Shown here: one piece after another, positions 10,811-24,124 of the stretch | Layout of the letters: every line of letters begins with the position of its first letter | Position numbering within the stretch: position 1 is the first letter of the stretch | Assembly: GCA_963556195.1 (NCBI GenBank) | Contig: OY744520.1 | Location: forward strand, 150,454,107-150,518,106 | Source of the DNA: Sepiola atlantica | Lineage: Eukaryota > Mollusca > Cephalopoda > Sepiida > Sepiolidae | Direction of reading: 5' to 3' | DNA length: 64,000 nucleotides | Notes under the pieces: generated by a model | What the model saw: the letters and a program-made list of their open reading frames with translations, nothing else | Told to the model about the DNA's origin: nothing | The model's database searches: none | Translations under genes and position numbers: made by a program

Positions 10811-13800
10811 GTACAGCGTTTAGTACAAACACTAGTAGTAAATTTGGAAGGAGTAAAGCAAAGTGTAAAAAAGTATGTTTCTTTACCAATAAACATGTGA
10901 CTATTATTATGTATCAAGCAAGTGACGAAAATGTCAGTAGTGGCAATAAAAAATATGTTTGAAAATTTATAAATGGTACAATTAATGGAACACAAATTTG
11001 ACAATTTAGAATAAAGGCAATAAAAGTTCAATATTTGTGAGAAGCTTTTACAGATTATGTGTGGATGAAAATGATGCATTGGAAAAGTAAGAAACAGAAA
11101 AGAAAGAAAATAAGGACAAGTTCTATGGATTGCAAATTTTAAGTGCCAGAGGCCTTGCTTCTTAATTGAATATTTTCATAGAACAACTGAATTTAGGAAC
11201 CTGTATACTATGACAGAGAAATAGTTGACTGAAAATATTGCTGACAGTGAAATTTCCTAGATATTCAAAACTTATAGAGTTGGCTGGAGAAAAAGAGCGG
11301 TTGCAATTTTGGTGCTATTTGGACTACATTTCAAGTGCCAAATGAATTGTTTGAGGCGGTGGATGTCAGATTACACTAAGGTAGACATTCTCTTGTCATT
11401 ATTACTGTGTACTTTCCTACACAAATTCTGATACGCTGTTTGTATCCAGAATTTACCAATTTCTGTATTTCTTGAACATCAAAAACAACAATCATCTGAT
11501 AGTTTGCGATTTTAATTTTGCGCGAATTAGTTGGATAAAGCAAACAGTAATTGATGTGGGTTGAGCTTTTCAATTTTATATTTTATACAATATAATTGTT
11601 CGAGCTAATTGGATTTGTTGCTAAATAGTGTTATTGGGGCCACACCAGTCACCATTTGTAACGTAATTTTAATCAGATACATTTGCAACACCTTTTTATT
11701 TAATTAATCTTTTTGTTTTTGTGTTTAAATAAATACATACTTCTGATAGCCTTTTTTGTATTCGTTTTTAATGGGTATATATTTATTATGTGCTGTTTCA
11801 TTGTGACATTAAACTAATTAAAGAAATGTATAAACTTTGTGTTAGCTTAAAAATATAATTGCACAGAAATAAATACCCAAATTGATCCAGTATTTATTAA
11901 AATACAAGAAAACATAAAATACGAGTGTACGCATCCTTAGACATTTTGTAACCAGTTTAGGCAAAGGAGATAAGTCAATGATAAAATCGGGTCAAGATAC
12001 AATATAGCGACGACCGATTGACATCGTTTTTTATTGTTTATTTAATAAATACTCGATGAATTTGCATATTTTTGGTGTACAGTATTCTTATTAGCTACCA
12101 CCTAAGTTTATAAAAAGTTTATATATTTCATTAGTTATTTTTTTAAAGAAAGGGTTTACATGTCATGATGAAACAGCAGCAGCACTAATTTTTACTCGTG
12201 AGAAAAGAAACAGGAAGTAAAAAAGACACAAAGTTGAAGAAAAAGTGGGATGAAAGATTAAATTAAATCTTAACAATAATTGCATTTTAATAAAGGATTA
12301 CAAAGAGTTGGTGGTTACTTTGTGTGTATTATAATATAGTTTGTTATTCTGTTTTGAAACTCCTCATTGACAATGTTTCGCCATTCTTCCAATTGTATTT
12401 AAAGCGAACCCTACTTTTTTCAGATCAATAATATCGGACGAATTTTATATTACTTTTCTAAGAAAAATTATATCATATAATGTTTTTAATTAATAAATAT
12501 TAAAGTTGTAATTAATAAGTTAAAAATAAAATGCAATTTTACTTGTAATCGATATCATGGTCTTTAATTTCATTGATTTCTATGTTCAATGTTCTTGTTT
12601 CATTATTTCAAATTCTATTCAAATTTTCTTCAGCTTCAGCAGTCGCAGTGTTTATATACAATAAAAGAGTCGACTTTTTGCAATTATTATTTTCGTAAAA
12701 AATGACTGCAATATTGTTTTTTAAACGAAAATATAGACTGGTGAAATAATTAAGGTCGTTAGAAATCGAGTATGAGAATATATTATTTTTTTAATTCTCC
12801 ATTCATAAATCAAGTAATCACGCTATTAAAATTCATTAATTTGATACATATATTATTATATGATGATTATTGACTGTTATTATTAAATTATAAATGATGT
12901 TAATAACTTTTAAAATTACAGCAATTGTAAGTTTTAGTTTTGAAATTCGACTTTTTAAAAAACTCTATAGTTTCAAAATGTCCAATCAAAAAAGCATGCA
13001 CAACAATCATTACATGAAAAAACTCATAATTGCAACAGTTCAACTATAAAAATATCATGTTTCATATATGCATGTATTGTTATATTTATTGCCATTTTAT
13101 TAACAATTATTAATAATTCATTATATTTATTGTATTTAAATAATTTTATTTCGTTATATTCATATCATTGTTGTTACAAATAATTGCTTAACTCTCTCAA
13201 TCAAAGTAGTGCTCACTAATGTGAAACCATTAAATGTTCCTATATATATTTTTTCGCTGTCATCATTCATCCATTATTTTCAAATGTATCATGCATCCAC
13301 CATACGAAAAAAAAATTGCTTCAAAAGGAAGACTTGAACCAAGAGGAATAAGTCAAGAACAAGGAAAAAGTGAACGAAAAGAAAGAGGGGGAAAGAAAGA
13401 GATTTAGCAAGAACATTTGAACAAATTATCTGGTAATAAAATATCATGATAAATAAACAAAACTGTACAGAAATCCTTAAAATTATCCAAAATAAAACCT
13501 AATTGTAAAAATATGTAGTTTTTTCTAAAACTGACACTATTGACACCCTGACTTTCTCCAAAAAAATTACCACGAAAAACTTGGCTTCCCCCAAATCTAC
13601 CCCCTTGCTAACTTAAGACGCACCGCTATGCCCGCTTCTCTAAATTTAAAACCCAGCTCAGCTATGGCCGTAAAACCCTATTCCCCTAACATGCTCTCCC
13701 CCTAATATCCCTCTTGTAACCAAAGGTGCCTCCAATAAAGATAGGTACTGTAAAGATTTCCATCACAGAAAAAGATTCAACAAATTGTTCGAATAAACAA

Positions 13801-14163
13801 ATATTTATTCTAAAAATAAAATATAAAATAATGTTTTAAAAAGTGCAAGAAAATGCAAATTGTTGCAATATTTAGTGCATAACTAAGAAAAATTGATGAC
13901 AAGATGTAATAATTGAGGGGCAATAAAAACATATCTAAACCTACTCGTTTCTTGTATTTTAAAGTTTAATATCTCTCTCTATCATTATTCCTCTCCCACT
14001 CCATGTCTCACGCATCCCCTATCTCCCCATATATGTATCTATCTCTCTGTCTACCTGTCGGTTTTTCCCTTTTTACTTTGGTGTTCTTATCTTTTTCTAT
14101 CCCATCTCTATATCACTCTGTCTGTACTAATCTATCCATATCTTTCTATATTTTGTCACTTTA
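10811..14163. other. AT-rich non-coding DNA
   Basis: No gene or repeat family was recognised. Scattered short frames (for example 11376-11573 on the - strand) have no domain. 13320-13410 is purine-rich, and 13974-14050 has CT-rich low-complexity sequence. Confidence 0.4.
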
Positions 14164-14455
14164 TAGGGTGTTTAAAAAGAAGAATGGCCCGTAGACAGCT
14201 TTCTTGGGCATTATCTCTTTTCGGATTTTTTTGCGAAATGCACGTAGAACACGTGTCCATGATTCACGGGAGCAAAACGCCTTTTCTGGTTGAGTGAACG
14301 CTATTAATGGGCCTGAAAAGATATAAAAACATAATTAGCATTACAAAGAAATTTATGAATTTATATTTAAAATAGTACCAGTTTCATCTTACTATCATTC
14401 ATAGTCCAGCAGATATGACGACTTGGAATGTGGCCAAGACTTTTCGAACACACTG
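14164..14455. mobile_element. Mariner-like MITE, diverged
   Basis: A 16-bp terminal inverted repeat is visible: left tagggtgtttaaaaag (14164) against right, reverse-complemented, cagtgtgttcgaaaag (ending 14455). Twelve of 16 positions match, and TA dinucleotides flank both ends. Length is about 292 bp with no transposase frame. The TA target and TIR style fit Tc1/mariner. It is not related in sequence to the 7.6-kb MITE beyond the ends. Confidence 0.6.
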
Positions 14456-16540
14456 TATTTGTCGTTGTGGCTATGTTCCTTATCCTGCTTTTTATCTCCC
14501 CCTTTCTCTCCATATCGCTCACTCTCTATAAACCACCCTCTTTCTGTCGTTATATTTCTTTGTATATGTTAAGTAATACATCCAATAAAAATGAGAGCAC
14601 CTGCGATAAGGCTTTCCCAGCGGTCTATCAAGTTTGTGTGGTCTTCGAGAGGGTATCTTTGTATTTTGCGTTGGCCATTTCCGCGATTGTTTAAGGTGTT
14701 GTTTTACTTACAGCTCCTCTTTTCGTTCAGAATTAATCTTGATGCCTTCTAATATGAAATAGTTATTCGGTCAAATTGAATATAAGCATGAAGCAGGAAG
14801 ACCACAAAAATCAGGCAGGTAGCTTTCATCACCGTTCTCACTTGTCATATATTAGCAGGAGATGGCAAAAATATATAACAGTACTCAGCGATATTTGTGT
14901 AAATATTGTTCATTCTTTCTGACGAGGATGGTATATTGATGCCCATGGGAAAGTTGCGTTTTATAGGTGTTCCGGATAAAGGCTTGTAGAATCTGAGTTT
15001 TATTTCTTTACATATTCGACGGCCTTTACTGTTATATTTACGTCTTCGATCAAAGAAATGTAAGTTTCATATTCTTATGTGTGGAGCATTTTAATCACAC
15101 CTGGGTTACAGCGTCTTTTGTACAGTTTGAATAGGTTTTTTTTTCTTTTCAAATAATTGCGTCGTATATACTTTAACGGGCCTTGACTGCGGAGTTGTAT
15201 TTTCTTCTGATATAGGTACCTTGCAGAATACAACATTGCTTTCTTCAAATCCAATATCAAGAAATGACTTTCATATAACATCCCCATGAGTAATCAAACA
15301 CTGTTCTTTGCATGAATCATGCTCAATCGTTTCCTTATATTCGTGATCATAAATGATTATACTTGAGTGGCCTTTGTCCTTGATAAGTTGTGACTAATTA
15401 ACAGAAGTGGTTACACCAAATTAGAAGCAAGTAAACTCAATCAAAATGACAATGATACAAATGTGCCGTTTTTATTCAAATTGCCGATTGAAGACAATCC
15501 GCTAATACTTTTTTAGCTGTATAAAAACAAAGCAGAATTCGCAGCTGTTGATAAAAGCGGACAATTCTCGAAAGAAAAGGTTCGATTAATGGAGGTTTAA
15601 CTAGCTTTGTCGGAAACAGCTGTGGACAGCGCGAGATCTTAACGTTTTGGAAAGTCTGCTAAAGAAAAAAAGTTAACAAATAAACAAACATTGCATTGAT
15701 TGTTTTACACGAAAGTATAAAAAAGAATACAAATGAATGCATAATTATATTAGATGACATATGGGACCCGTCCACACACGACGTACACGTTTGTTATTTT
15801 ACTCTCTTGAAAACATGTGTGTGATAATTACCTATTAAACATTACAATTCAGAAAAAAATATCAACATTAGGTATATAAATGGCTAAAGATCATACTAGG
15901 GTGTCCTAGTTGGCATGTGTTTGATATGTGTTTTAAAGTTATTTCTAAGTAGCAGTTCAGATTTCAATCCGAAATGAAGGGACTAAAAATATTTACTGAT
16001 ACGGATAATTTACCACAATAGATTAAATAAAGTGTTTAGTTGGGTAAGAAATAAGAAATAAGGTAAAACGTACCAATCCGCACAGATAAAGAAAATTAAA
16101 AAAAGGAAATAGAAAGAAGGATTTTTTCTGAATTTATTTAAGATGGCGGGGTTTGGTGTACTTGCTATTTTCTTTCTCAACACTTTAAATCGTTTAGTTC
16201 CGTAGATCTCTTAGTCCCATGATTGGAAGGAAATACACACAAACACCCTCACCCCCCACACACATACATCACTAAGCTGGATACTCAACCACACTAGATT
16301 TAATATTATCCTGTAATCCGGTAAGACCAAGAGAACAGAAGAAAAATATACTATAACATAGTTAACTGGGCAATTGGATAGAGGATAATTAATGGTGTAA
16401 CTGCTTTACTTAACGTTTCACAGGTAAAGAAGAACTTTATTGGAATATTCGAATATCTATGTATTTTGCATAGAGATCAAGTGTTGGCTCCATTGATTTC
16501 TGAGAACTTTGACTGAAGTAGAATGAAACCAAAGATATTT

Positions 16541-16541
<1 letters not shown>
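14456..16541. other. Non-coding DNA
   Basis: No gene was recognised. A Lys/Arg-rich frame at 15075-15287 (-) has no domain I can name. An agatggcggg YY1-like motif lies at 16141. Confidence 0.4.

Positions 16542-16618
<77 letters not shown>
16542..16618. repeat. (TA)n microsatellite
   Basis: About 38 uninterrupted TA units. Confidence 0.95.
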
Positions 16619-16624
<6 letters not shown>

Positions 16625-19097
16625 TAATCAGGAAAATATTTTGAAAAATATTTCAAAAAACCTGGACAACGCAGTTATGTATGTTTTCCAAAATAAATTA
16701 TATATTTATCTTAAAAACTTGACCACTTTCGGTGATATACACCGTTGTCAGAAGTATAAACATATTTTTTCTCTTCTTTTATCGTTTAATCTTTCTTGCT
16801 TGAGACATATTTATCGCAGTCACGTTGAAATTCGTCTTGATGTTATCGAAAATTAATATTGTTAGCATGTCAATGTGTGTAGCACGCGCTTACGTGAATA
16901 GGATGAAATGAAAACCGCGTAAATTATTAAAATCGAATTTTCCAAATTGATATAAAGTGTGAAAATAGTTGTCATTTCGGTTAACTTCTGTTGTCAATAA
17001 TGACGGGGTTATGATAAAGATTTACACAACTGGAACTCTCACCAAAGTAAAACATCTATTTTTTAAAAATACAGCCACTCTTTCTTCTCTTTTTCCCTTT
17101 CTCGCTTTAATCTCTCTATATAATTATCCGTATGTCTTTTTATCTACAGCTAACGAAAGTGTCGTCATACACCGAAATGTATTGTCATTTTTTTAACTTA
17201 AGAAAAGAAAGACATCACACATACAAACGAATTGGTCGAAATTAAATAAAAAGAGAAATTTAATAAAATACACTCATAGCGATATAATCTTTGTGACCAA
17301 CATCAGTGTATCTTGATGTAATGTCCCTTAGTTTTATTTCGTAAATATATGTATTCGCAAATATACTTTATTTTGCTCGGACTATTTTTCTGCGGTAAGC
17401 CATCTTTGTGCTTAGCAAACGTCACCGTTGCTAAAATAAAAAAATGCAACTACAAAAAGCAATTTCTAACGATACTACATAGTTGCATCTTTTATTAATA
17501 AAAAAATCGTTTCCTACTATGATAGGACTTTAAAAACAGAAACGAGCGATCTATAATGTGTGACTCTCTGGAAGCTTTCAATATCCAACGTCATAACGTG
17601 TGACGTCATGCAATATCAAAAAGCAATTAATGTAATATGTTAGCATTTCGTTACGGATAATTGCAAATGTCGTCATAAAATTTGTTATCCGATATTACTT
17701 ACTTTAAAAAGAAAGCTCCTTCTATAATTAACTTCTCCATATAAAAGTATAATTTACTTCGTTACAATTCAGAATTAAAATGAATTTCACGTTTAAACTT
17801 CCGAATCGTGTTGTTTTGCAATACTGATCATTTTCAAATCTATTTATATCCGAAAGACGGATATAAATATTTAAACCGTCGATTAAAAGTCATTTACAAA
17901 ATTAAATTAGATTTTACTTTGACAGTATTATGTAAAATTCTAAACAAAATCTAAACAAAGATATTTAATAAAATATATACAAAAATTATGACTTGAATAA
18001 AAACATAACCTGTTCTTGAATGAGACTATTGTGCCATTATAATGATTCTAAATTAGTCGAATTTATTGATCGTGCGACATTTAAACATTCCTAAATTATT
18101 TTTTATCTATTTAACTGTCGATAATAAAATCAATCCTTTTGTGAAGTCAAACTTACTTTAAATATAGAAATATCGAATTATTGTTAATTTAGGCTCTTCT
18201 AAACAAAACAAAAACAGAAGGCAGACACAAATATATTCAACCGATTAAATAAAAATATATAATAAATAAAATAAAAACATTTACTTCATAAAATAATGAA
18301 ACCGGTCATCTTAATATTAATACTAGTGTGTGTTTATGTTTTCTTCTCTTTGATGAGTCTGTGTTCACAAACCGACACTGCATGTGATGAATATTTCTTC
18401 CTCTAAAAAATAAAATATAATCAACTCAAAAAAGAAAGTCTCGCAACATGTATACATAAAAACATACAAATAAAGCCAATTGTTTACTCCATGTGATAAG
18501 TCGCCTCCTTCTAATAGTAAAATAAACTCGCCAAATATGAAGAAGTTGTCCTTCAAATATCCTCTGATATTACCAATATTAATCTTAAAAATATATTTTT
18601 TTACATGAATTTAAACTTTATTATATGCCACACCTTTAAATAATCTACCTCCTTTAAAAGTTATATTCTTAATTTTTTTAAAATTACATTAGCTTTTAGA
18701 CAAAATAAAGATATACATTTTTGAACTCCATTCTTATTTATCCGTTTATACCACGGATTTCTGATTTTGCCATCTGGACCATTCTGGAAAACAACTCGCT
18801 ACTCGCCTTAATTCTACCTTTCTTTGATTGATCCTTTTGATAATTACATAGACACATTGTATTTTCGACTTAAAATTTGTTTAAAATGTATTTTGCTTAC
18901 AACTCTTATATTTTCAAATTTATGTTTACCAGTAATCAATTATTTAACTGATTTTGCCCCTCTAATAAAATAAGCTTATATTTGAAAATCAATGGATTAA
19001 GGGAGACAACTTTTTTTATATTCCTTGCATGCATGAATATCTGATATTAATAACTATTGTAATTTATCCAATCTTCATTTTATCATTTTTATTTCGT
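16619..19097. other. AT-rich non-coding DNA
   Basis: No gene or repeat family was recognised. A CRE-like gtgacgtcatgcaat motif lies at 17601. Short frames are not supported. Confidence 0.4.
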
Positions 19098-19104
19098 CTA
19101 TATA

Positions 19105-19135
<31 letters not shown>

Positions 19136-19136
19136 G

Positions 19137-19180
<44 letters not shown>

Positions 19181-19255
19181 CATATATATATATATATATC
19201 CATATATCTATCCCTCTCTCTCTATATATATATATACATATATATATATATTTAC

Positions 19256-19310
<55 letters not shown>
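19098..19310. repeat. Interrupted (TA)n microsatellite
   Basis: TA array of about 210 bp with TG, TTAATA and CTCTCTC interruptions. Confidence 0.95.
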
Positions 19311-19313
<3 letters not shown>

Positions 19314-19432
19314 GAAAGTTTCTCAACCATTAAAACTATATTAAAAAAAACAAAAAAACAAAAACATATAGTCCCAAGTCTTCCAGTGGAAAATCACTCA
19401 TGTAAGTCAATTTATTTTTACAGTTATTATAT

Positions 19433-19437
<5 letters not shown>
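19311..19437 (+). repeat. Dispersed repeat family R1, partial copy
   Basis: It begins gtctcgaaagtttct directly after a (TA)n array and contains cattaaaactatatt, tcccaagtcttccagtgga, aaatcactcatgtaagtcaa and tttacagttattatatt. The same blocks in the same order occur at 62044-62170. It is cut short here by a second (TA)n array. R1 is my working label; the family is not identified. Confidence 0.75.

Positions 19438-19522
<85 letters not shown>
19438..19522. repeat. (TA)n microsatellite
   Basis: About 42 TA units. Confidence 0.95.
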
Positions 19523-19525
<3 letters not shown>

Positions 19526-19611
19526 GTGGAGAACTAAAAGCGAACTTTTAGGAAAGGTAAAACCTATTATGAAAAGTGCACAACTCAATATACAGGATTG
19601 AGCAGATAGAA

Positions 19612-20210
19612 AGGTAGAAAGATGAAAAGGAATTAGAAAAGCGAAAGGCAGATCTTTTTTCAATTCAGTTGCTCAATGCAAGGTATATTCCGCAAAAGGG
19701 CAATTTATTCAGTTATTTTTTGCTTTAAGCCAGGCTTTTTAAAGATCAAAATCTTATCATCAGAGGAAATTGCTGGGATAGATAAGTTGGCAAAGGCCAA
19801 GATTTAAAATTTGAAAAAGTAAAACAAAGATTGTTGGGAAGAAAAAAAGCAAGGCAAAAGGCTTACAAAATGCAAGCAAATGTCCGATTGCAAAAAAATA
19901 CGGTGTCAAAAAGTCCAGCGGAGTGAGTGATTTGTAGGTAGGTTGTTAAAAGGCACGAGAAATAACATGAAATGAGGGATTTCAAAGTTAAAATCCAGGT
20001 GCGGCGAAAATAGATAGAATCCACCGGATGTTTTTGCTATCGGACATTTGTTAGCATTTTGGCAGCGTTTTGCCTGTTTTTTCTTCTTTGAAAAGCCTGG
20101 CTTAAGGAAAAATAACTGAATAAATTGCTCTTTTGCGGAATATACCTTGCATTGAGCAACTAAATTGAAAAAAATTTCTGCCTTTCGCTGTTCTAATTCC
20201 TAGATCCTTT

Positions 20211-20216
<6 letters not shown>
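19612..20216. mobile_element. Foldback element with very long inverted repeats
   Basis: The left arm (about 19612-19915) is inverted-complementary to the right arm (about 20020-20216). Matching blocks include ggaattagaaaagcgaaagg (19629), ttgctcaatgcaaggtatat (19669), gcaatttattcagttatttt and taagccaggctttt, then an inner block aaatgtccgattgcaaaaa (about 19878) that pairs with ttttgctatcggacattt (about 20035). The left arm carries about 100 bp (19750-19840) with no partner on the right. There is no transposase frame. It resembles a foldback transposon or an inverted pair of a non-autonomous element. No target duplication was identified. Confidence 0.8.

Positions 20217-20281
<65 letters not shown>
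20217..20281. repeat. (TA)n microsatellite
   Basis: TA array that abuts the right end of the foldback element. Confidence 0.95.
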
Positions 20282-20284
<3 letters not shown>

Positions 20285-20726
20285 CAATGTATGTTTGTCT
20301 CCTATATAAAAAAGTTGAACAATTGAGAAAAAATCTAAAAGAAAGACTAACCGAAGAAGATAATGGAAGTATTCCTCGGCTAAGGGTGCTATTGGCCATA
20401 GTTTCAAAGGGGGTCTATTTTGCAGCTATTTACAGTTTAATCTCAATATAATTATGGATTAATGTTTAAAGAAAACAATGATTTTATGTAGTAATTTATA
20501 AAAACTGCCAAGTCATTCCCTGAATTCAAACGGGAATGACACCAAAGAGAGACGCATGGATGAGGGGAATTCAAAATTAATATACGTTAATTCAGTGTAG
20601 TATCTGTTTGATTCTACACTCAAACCGGTACAGTGTTTGATTCTTGATTCTGTCGGTCTGAGTAGAGTTCTAGAAAAAAGGATGTCCACTTTCCGAGGCT
20701 TTACATTCTTACTCTTTAGTTTATTG
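20282..20726. other. Non-coding DNA
   Basis: No feature recognised; the short reverse-strand frame at 20513-20776 has no domain. Confidence 0.4.
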
Positions 20727-21862
20727 CTACCCGCCACTGTCTGCGATAACTGCCACTGTCCACCACTACCCACCACTATCTACAACTATGCCCGCCAGTA
20801 AGTACCACTACCCGCCAGTATGCTCTCGTACGATCAACTACCCGTCACTAGCCGCCACCGCCCGCTACTGTCCGCCACTATCAACTATTAGCCGCCATAA
20901 CATGCCACTACGCGTGATTACTAACAATTGCCTGCCAATGCCAGCCACTGCCCGCCAGTACCCGCCATACCTTACAACTTGCCACCACTATCCGCTACTG
21001 CATTTCACTGACTGTCACTAGCTGCCACTGTCTGTAAATTGTCCTACTCCCCGCATCTGCCCGTCATTGCCCGCCACTACATGCCATAGCATGGAACTTG
21101 TGGATCTATCCGCTACTACCAGCAACTATTGCCACTTCACGCTAGTATCCGACACTACACACCCCTGCCGGACACTACCTACACCTGTCCGTCATTACTA
21201 CCCGCTATTACACGTCACTACCCGCAACTATACGCCACTGCCGATCACTACTTGCCACTATCCGCCAATGCCCGTAACTGCCCGTCAGAACCCGCCATGA
21301 TCAGCCAATGACCGCCATGTCATTAATGTTTCAACTGTCCGCTACTACCTGCCGTTCCGCTACTACCTGCCATTGTCCACCACTACTTTTCCTAGCCTGG
21401 TAATATTAATACTGCCCTCCACTGTCCGCCAATACCCGCTATTGTGCACCACTACGCACCACTTCCGGCCACTACTTTCAAATGCCTGCTGCTGCCCGCC
21501 GCTGCCCGCCACAGTCCGCTACTATCTTCCACTGCTCGTCAGAATCAATCAATACCCGCCACGCTTGCCTTTATATGCAACTACACGCCTTGACTAACTC
21601 TACCCGCCACTGCCCGCCACTACCCGCCACTACCCGTCACTACCCGCCAATACCCGCCAATACCCGTCACTACCCGCCAATACCCGCCACTACCCGCCAC
21701 TGCCGGCCTTTACTCGCCACTGTCTGATACTGTCCGTCACTGTCCGATACTGTTCGCCAGTACTTTTCACTACCCGCCACTGCCTGTAAATATTGACACT
21801 GCCAGTCTCTACCCACGACTGACCATTAATACTCGCCTCTGCTAGGCACTACCCGCCTCTTC
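20727..21862. repeat. GC-rich 10-bp minisatellite (TACCCGCCAC)n, degenerate
   Basis: More than 100 imperfect copies of a 10-bp unit, most regular at 21601-21720 (tacccgccac, variants tacccgccaa, tacccgtcac, tgcccgccac). At about 1.1 kb it is the longest GC-rich tract in the window. Because 10 is not a multiple of three, any frame cycles through the unit and gives Pro/Thr/His/Tyr-rich peptides. Several ATG-started frames here (20788-21727) are best explained as repeat translations, not genes. Confidence 0.9.
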
Positions 21863-22888
21863 TACTCGACGTTGATGGTAAAATGATAGTATTACTTTTG
21901 TTAACCTATTCACTCTTTTCGGACTATTGTCTTTATCAATATTACGTATCTTTTTGATATGTTGAATTGGAAGAGAAACGAACGAAATAAGGAATTTAGC
22001 GAGACTATTTGTTTTATTCAGAGTTGTCTAAGATCAAAAACTTTAAGCTGACAGTATTACTTTTGATAAATTATATATAGGAAATATCGTCTGCCTATTG
22101 AATTCATAAACATGCTTATCTTCTTAATATGTTTAAATAGAATGGGGGTGAAAAAAATCAGGAATTGTCAGTGACCATTTTTTCTTCTCTGCGTTGTCCG
22201 AGGTAAAGAATTGTAAGATTTCAGTATTACTTTTAGTAACTGGTAGATATCGACTATCTTCGGACTATTTACTTCATCAACATTACGTATATTCAAAATA
22301 TGTTTAAATTGTGGGATCAAAAAGGAATTGACAATGTAATCTAATTGAAATGATTAAGCTGACTGGGACTTAATTGAAGCGATAGGGGTTATCTTCCACT
22401 CCTATAAGCACCGTCTCTTGTTGGAGACCGGTCTCATTGCTTTTATATTCCTTGAGTTTGAATTTCTCAAAGTTTGATTCTATCGGAGAGTAAGCACCCC
22501 GTCAACAATTTAAATATTAACTTGTTGTATTTCATATATAAAATGGCCCCAACCTCAGAATACAATGTTAGAAGTCTCCCTTTTAGGATTTAATAAAATA
22601 TATATTAAGTATTGTTTAATAAAATATATATTAAATCTTGTTAATACTATATACCCTATCTCCCCACCTTTAATTTTATTAAAAACTCGGTGATATGTAA
22701 AACTATATGTTCATCTAGTATGTTTTCGTTTTGTAGGTTTCTTTTCTCTTAATGTGTTTTGTTTTATTGTGATTGTTCATATAAAACGCTTTTTATGAAA
22801 CTTCCGTTGGTGTGTTATCGCATTTCCGATTTAAGTATCTGCTATTTTGACTACTGAATATATTCGCTATACTATTATTGTTCTAGCT

Positions 22889-22889
<1 letters not shown>
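21863..22889. other. Non-coding DNA
   Basis: It contains a weak direct repetition of about 170-180 bp: blocks like gacagtattacttttg-taa, followed by tcggactattg/ttc-tcaacattacgtat, recur near 21887, 22052 and 22220. No gene was seen. Confidence 0.45.

Positions 22890-22962
<73 letters not shown>
22890..22962. repeat. (ATT)n microsatellite
   Basis: About 24 units; the Leu-repeat frame is an artefact. Confidence 0.95.
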
Positions 22963-23027
22963 TACTTATTTCGTAATGTTGAATTTTGGAGTTTTTATTC
23001 ATTATATATTTTCTCATTATTATTTGA

Positions 23028-23030
<3 letters not shown>

Positions 23031-23094
<64 letters not shown>
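23031..23094. repeat. (ATT)n microsatellite
   Basis: About 21 units, 70 bp downstream of the previous array. Confidence 0.95.
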
Positions 23095-23097
<3 letters not shown>

Positions 23098-23518
23098 TGC
23101 TAGAAGTATTATAAATTTATGTACATTGTTTTGCTTTTACCTGTAATAGTTTGATATATATTTTATTGAGAATATGTTTATATTTTTTGCTTGACTTCTA
23201 CTTGCTATATTTTGTAAAATGCGCTAAAGAAAACACATATTGGAATAAAAATTTAGATAATAAATAAATTATTAATCGTCTAAGAAACGATCGCCTAATC
23301 ATTGCTGGTCTTGAATTCTTGAAACTGAAATGAATAATGTTATAAATGTATTCATTTCAACTTACTCTAAAGTAGCTCTGCTTGATCTGAAGGTGCAATC
23401 ATATAGCTTATTTTAATACCGCTGTATTTGAGTATTTAATGTCATAATTCTCTATTGACCATTTATATTCTACTCAAGTTTATACTTTTGACTTTAATTT
23501 TTATTAAGGGTTTATTTA

Positions 23519-23700
23519 GGGCTTGTCGCATATCTGCTTAAGTTTGCCTCTTGGTTAAGCCACTCAGATTTGAATTAAATGTGACTCGTATCCGGGGGTT
23601 CGAATCGTGCGACGGGCTAAACTATTATCCCCCACAGTGACGATTCAATTAGAATGAAACGTATTAGTATGTGGATAATGAATAAACAAATAAAACATCA
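23519..23700 (+). repeat. tRNA-derived SINE
   Basis: The head ggcttgtcgcatatctgctt and box B-type gggggttcgaatcgtgcg (about 23595) are followed by the tail aatgaaacgtattagtatg and tggataatgaataaac. It is homologous along its length to 23855-24040, and its tail matches the SINE at 7.5 kb. This is a clear pol III-type SINE architecture, diverged. Confidence 0.75.
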
Positions 23701-23854
23701 GATTATTATGGATAACCCCTTTTCAGATAGTTACTATAAGGGAAATGAAATATGCCATCTGATCTAAGCTAAATGCGAAGTTCCTGTTCACGTTATCTGC
23801 TGAACACTGGAGAATAGGATGACTATATTGCCCTCTTTAAATGACATGAATTGG

Positions 23855-24040
23855 GTGTATTTCTCGGCTTGCCGCATAGCTGCTGAAGTATGCCGCTTAG
23901 TTAGAGCTCGACTATTATAATTAAAAAGTTACCCATTTCCAGGGGTCGAATCGTTCGATTGACTAAAGACTAATTTTTTACAACTGAATATTAATTTAGG
24001 ATCACACATATATGTATGTGGATAATAATTAAAAAAATAT
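23855..24040 (+). repeat. tRNA-derived SINE, second copy of the same family
   Basis: It starts cggcttgccgcatagctgct, aligned to the head of the 23.5-kb copy. Box B-like aggggtcgaatcgttcg lies at about 23940 and the tail is tatgtatgtggataataatt. It lies only about 150 bp from the previous copy in the same orientation and ends in an A/T-rich tract leading to TA/CA arrays. Confidence 0.7.
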
Positions 24041-24060
24041 ATTATTAAAACATTATATAT

Positions 24061-24124
24061 ACACACATATATATATATATACAAACACACCCACACACAC
24101 ACCCACACACACACACACACACAC

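Noticed and set aside
15075..15287. Lys/Arg-rich frame on the reverse strand considered as a transposase N-terminus
   Set aside because: No catalytic or DNA-binding motif could be identified, and the flanking sequence shows no inverted repeats or extension of the frame.
20788..21727. Series of Pro/Thr/His/Tyr-rich frames considered as a repetitive protein
   Set aside because: They come from a 10-bp minisatellite whose period is not a multiple of three, and several frames are open at once.
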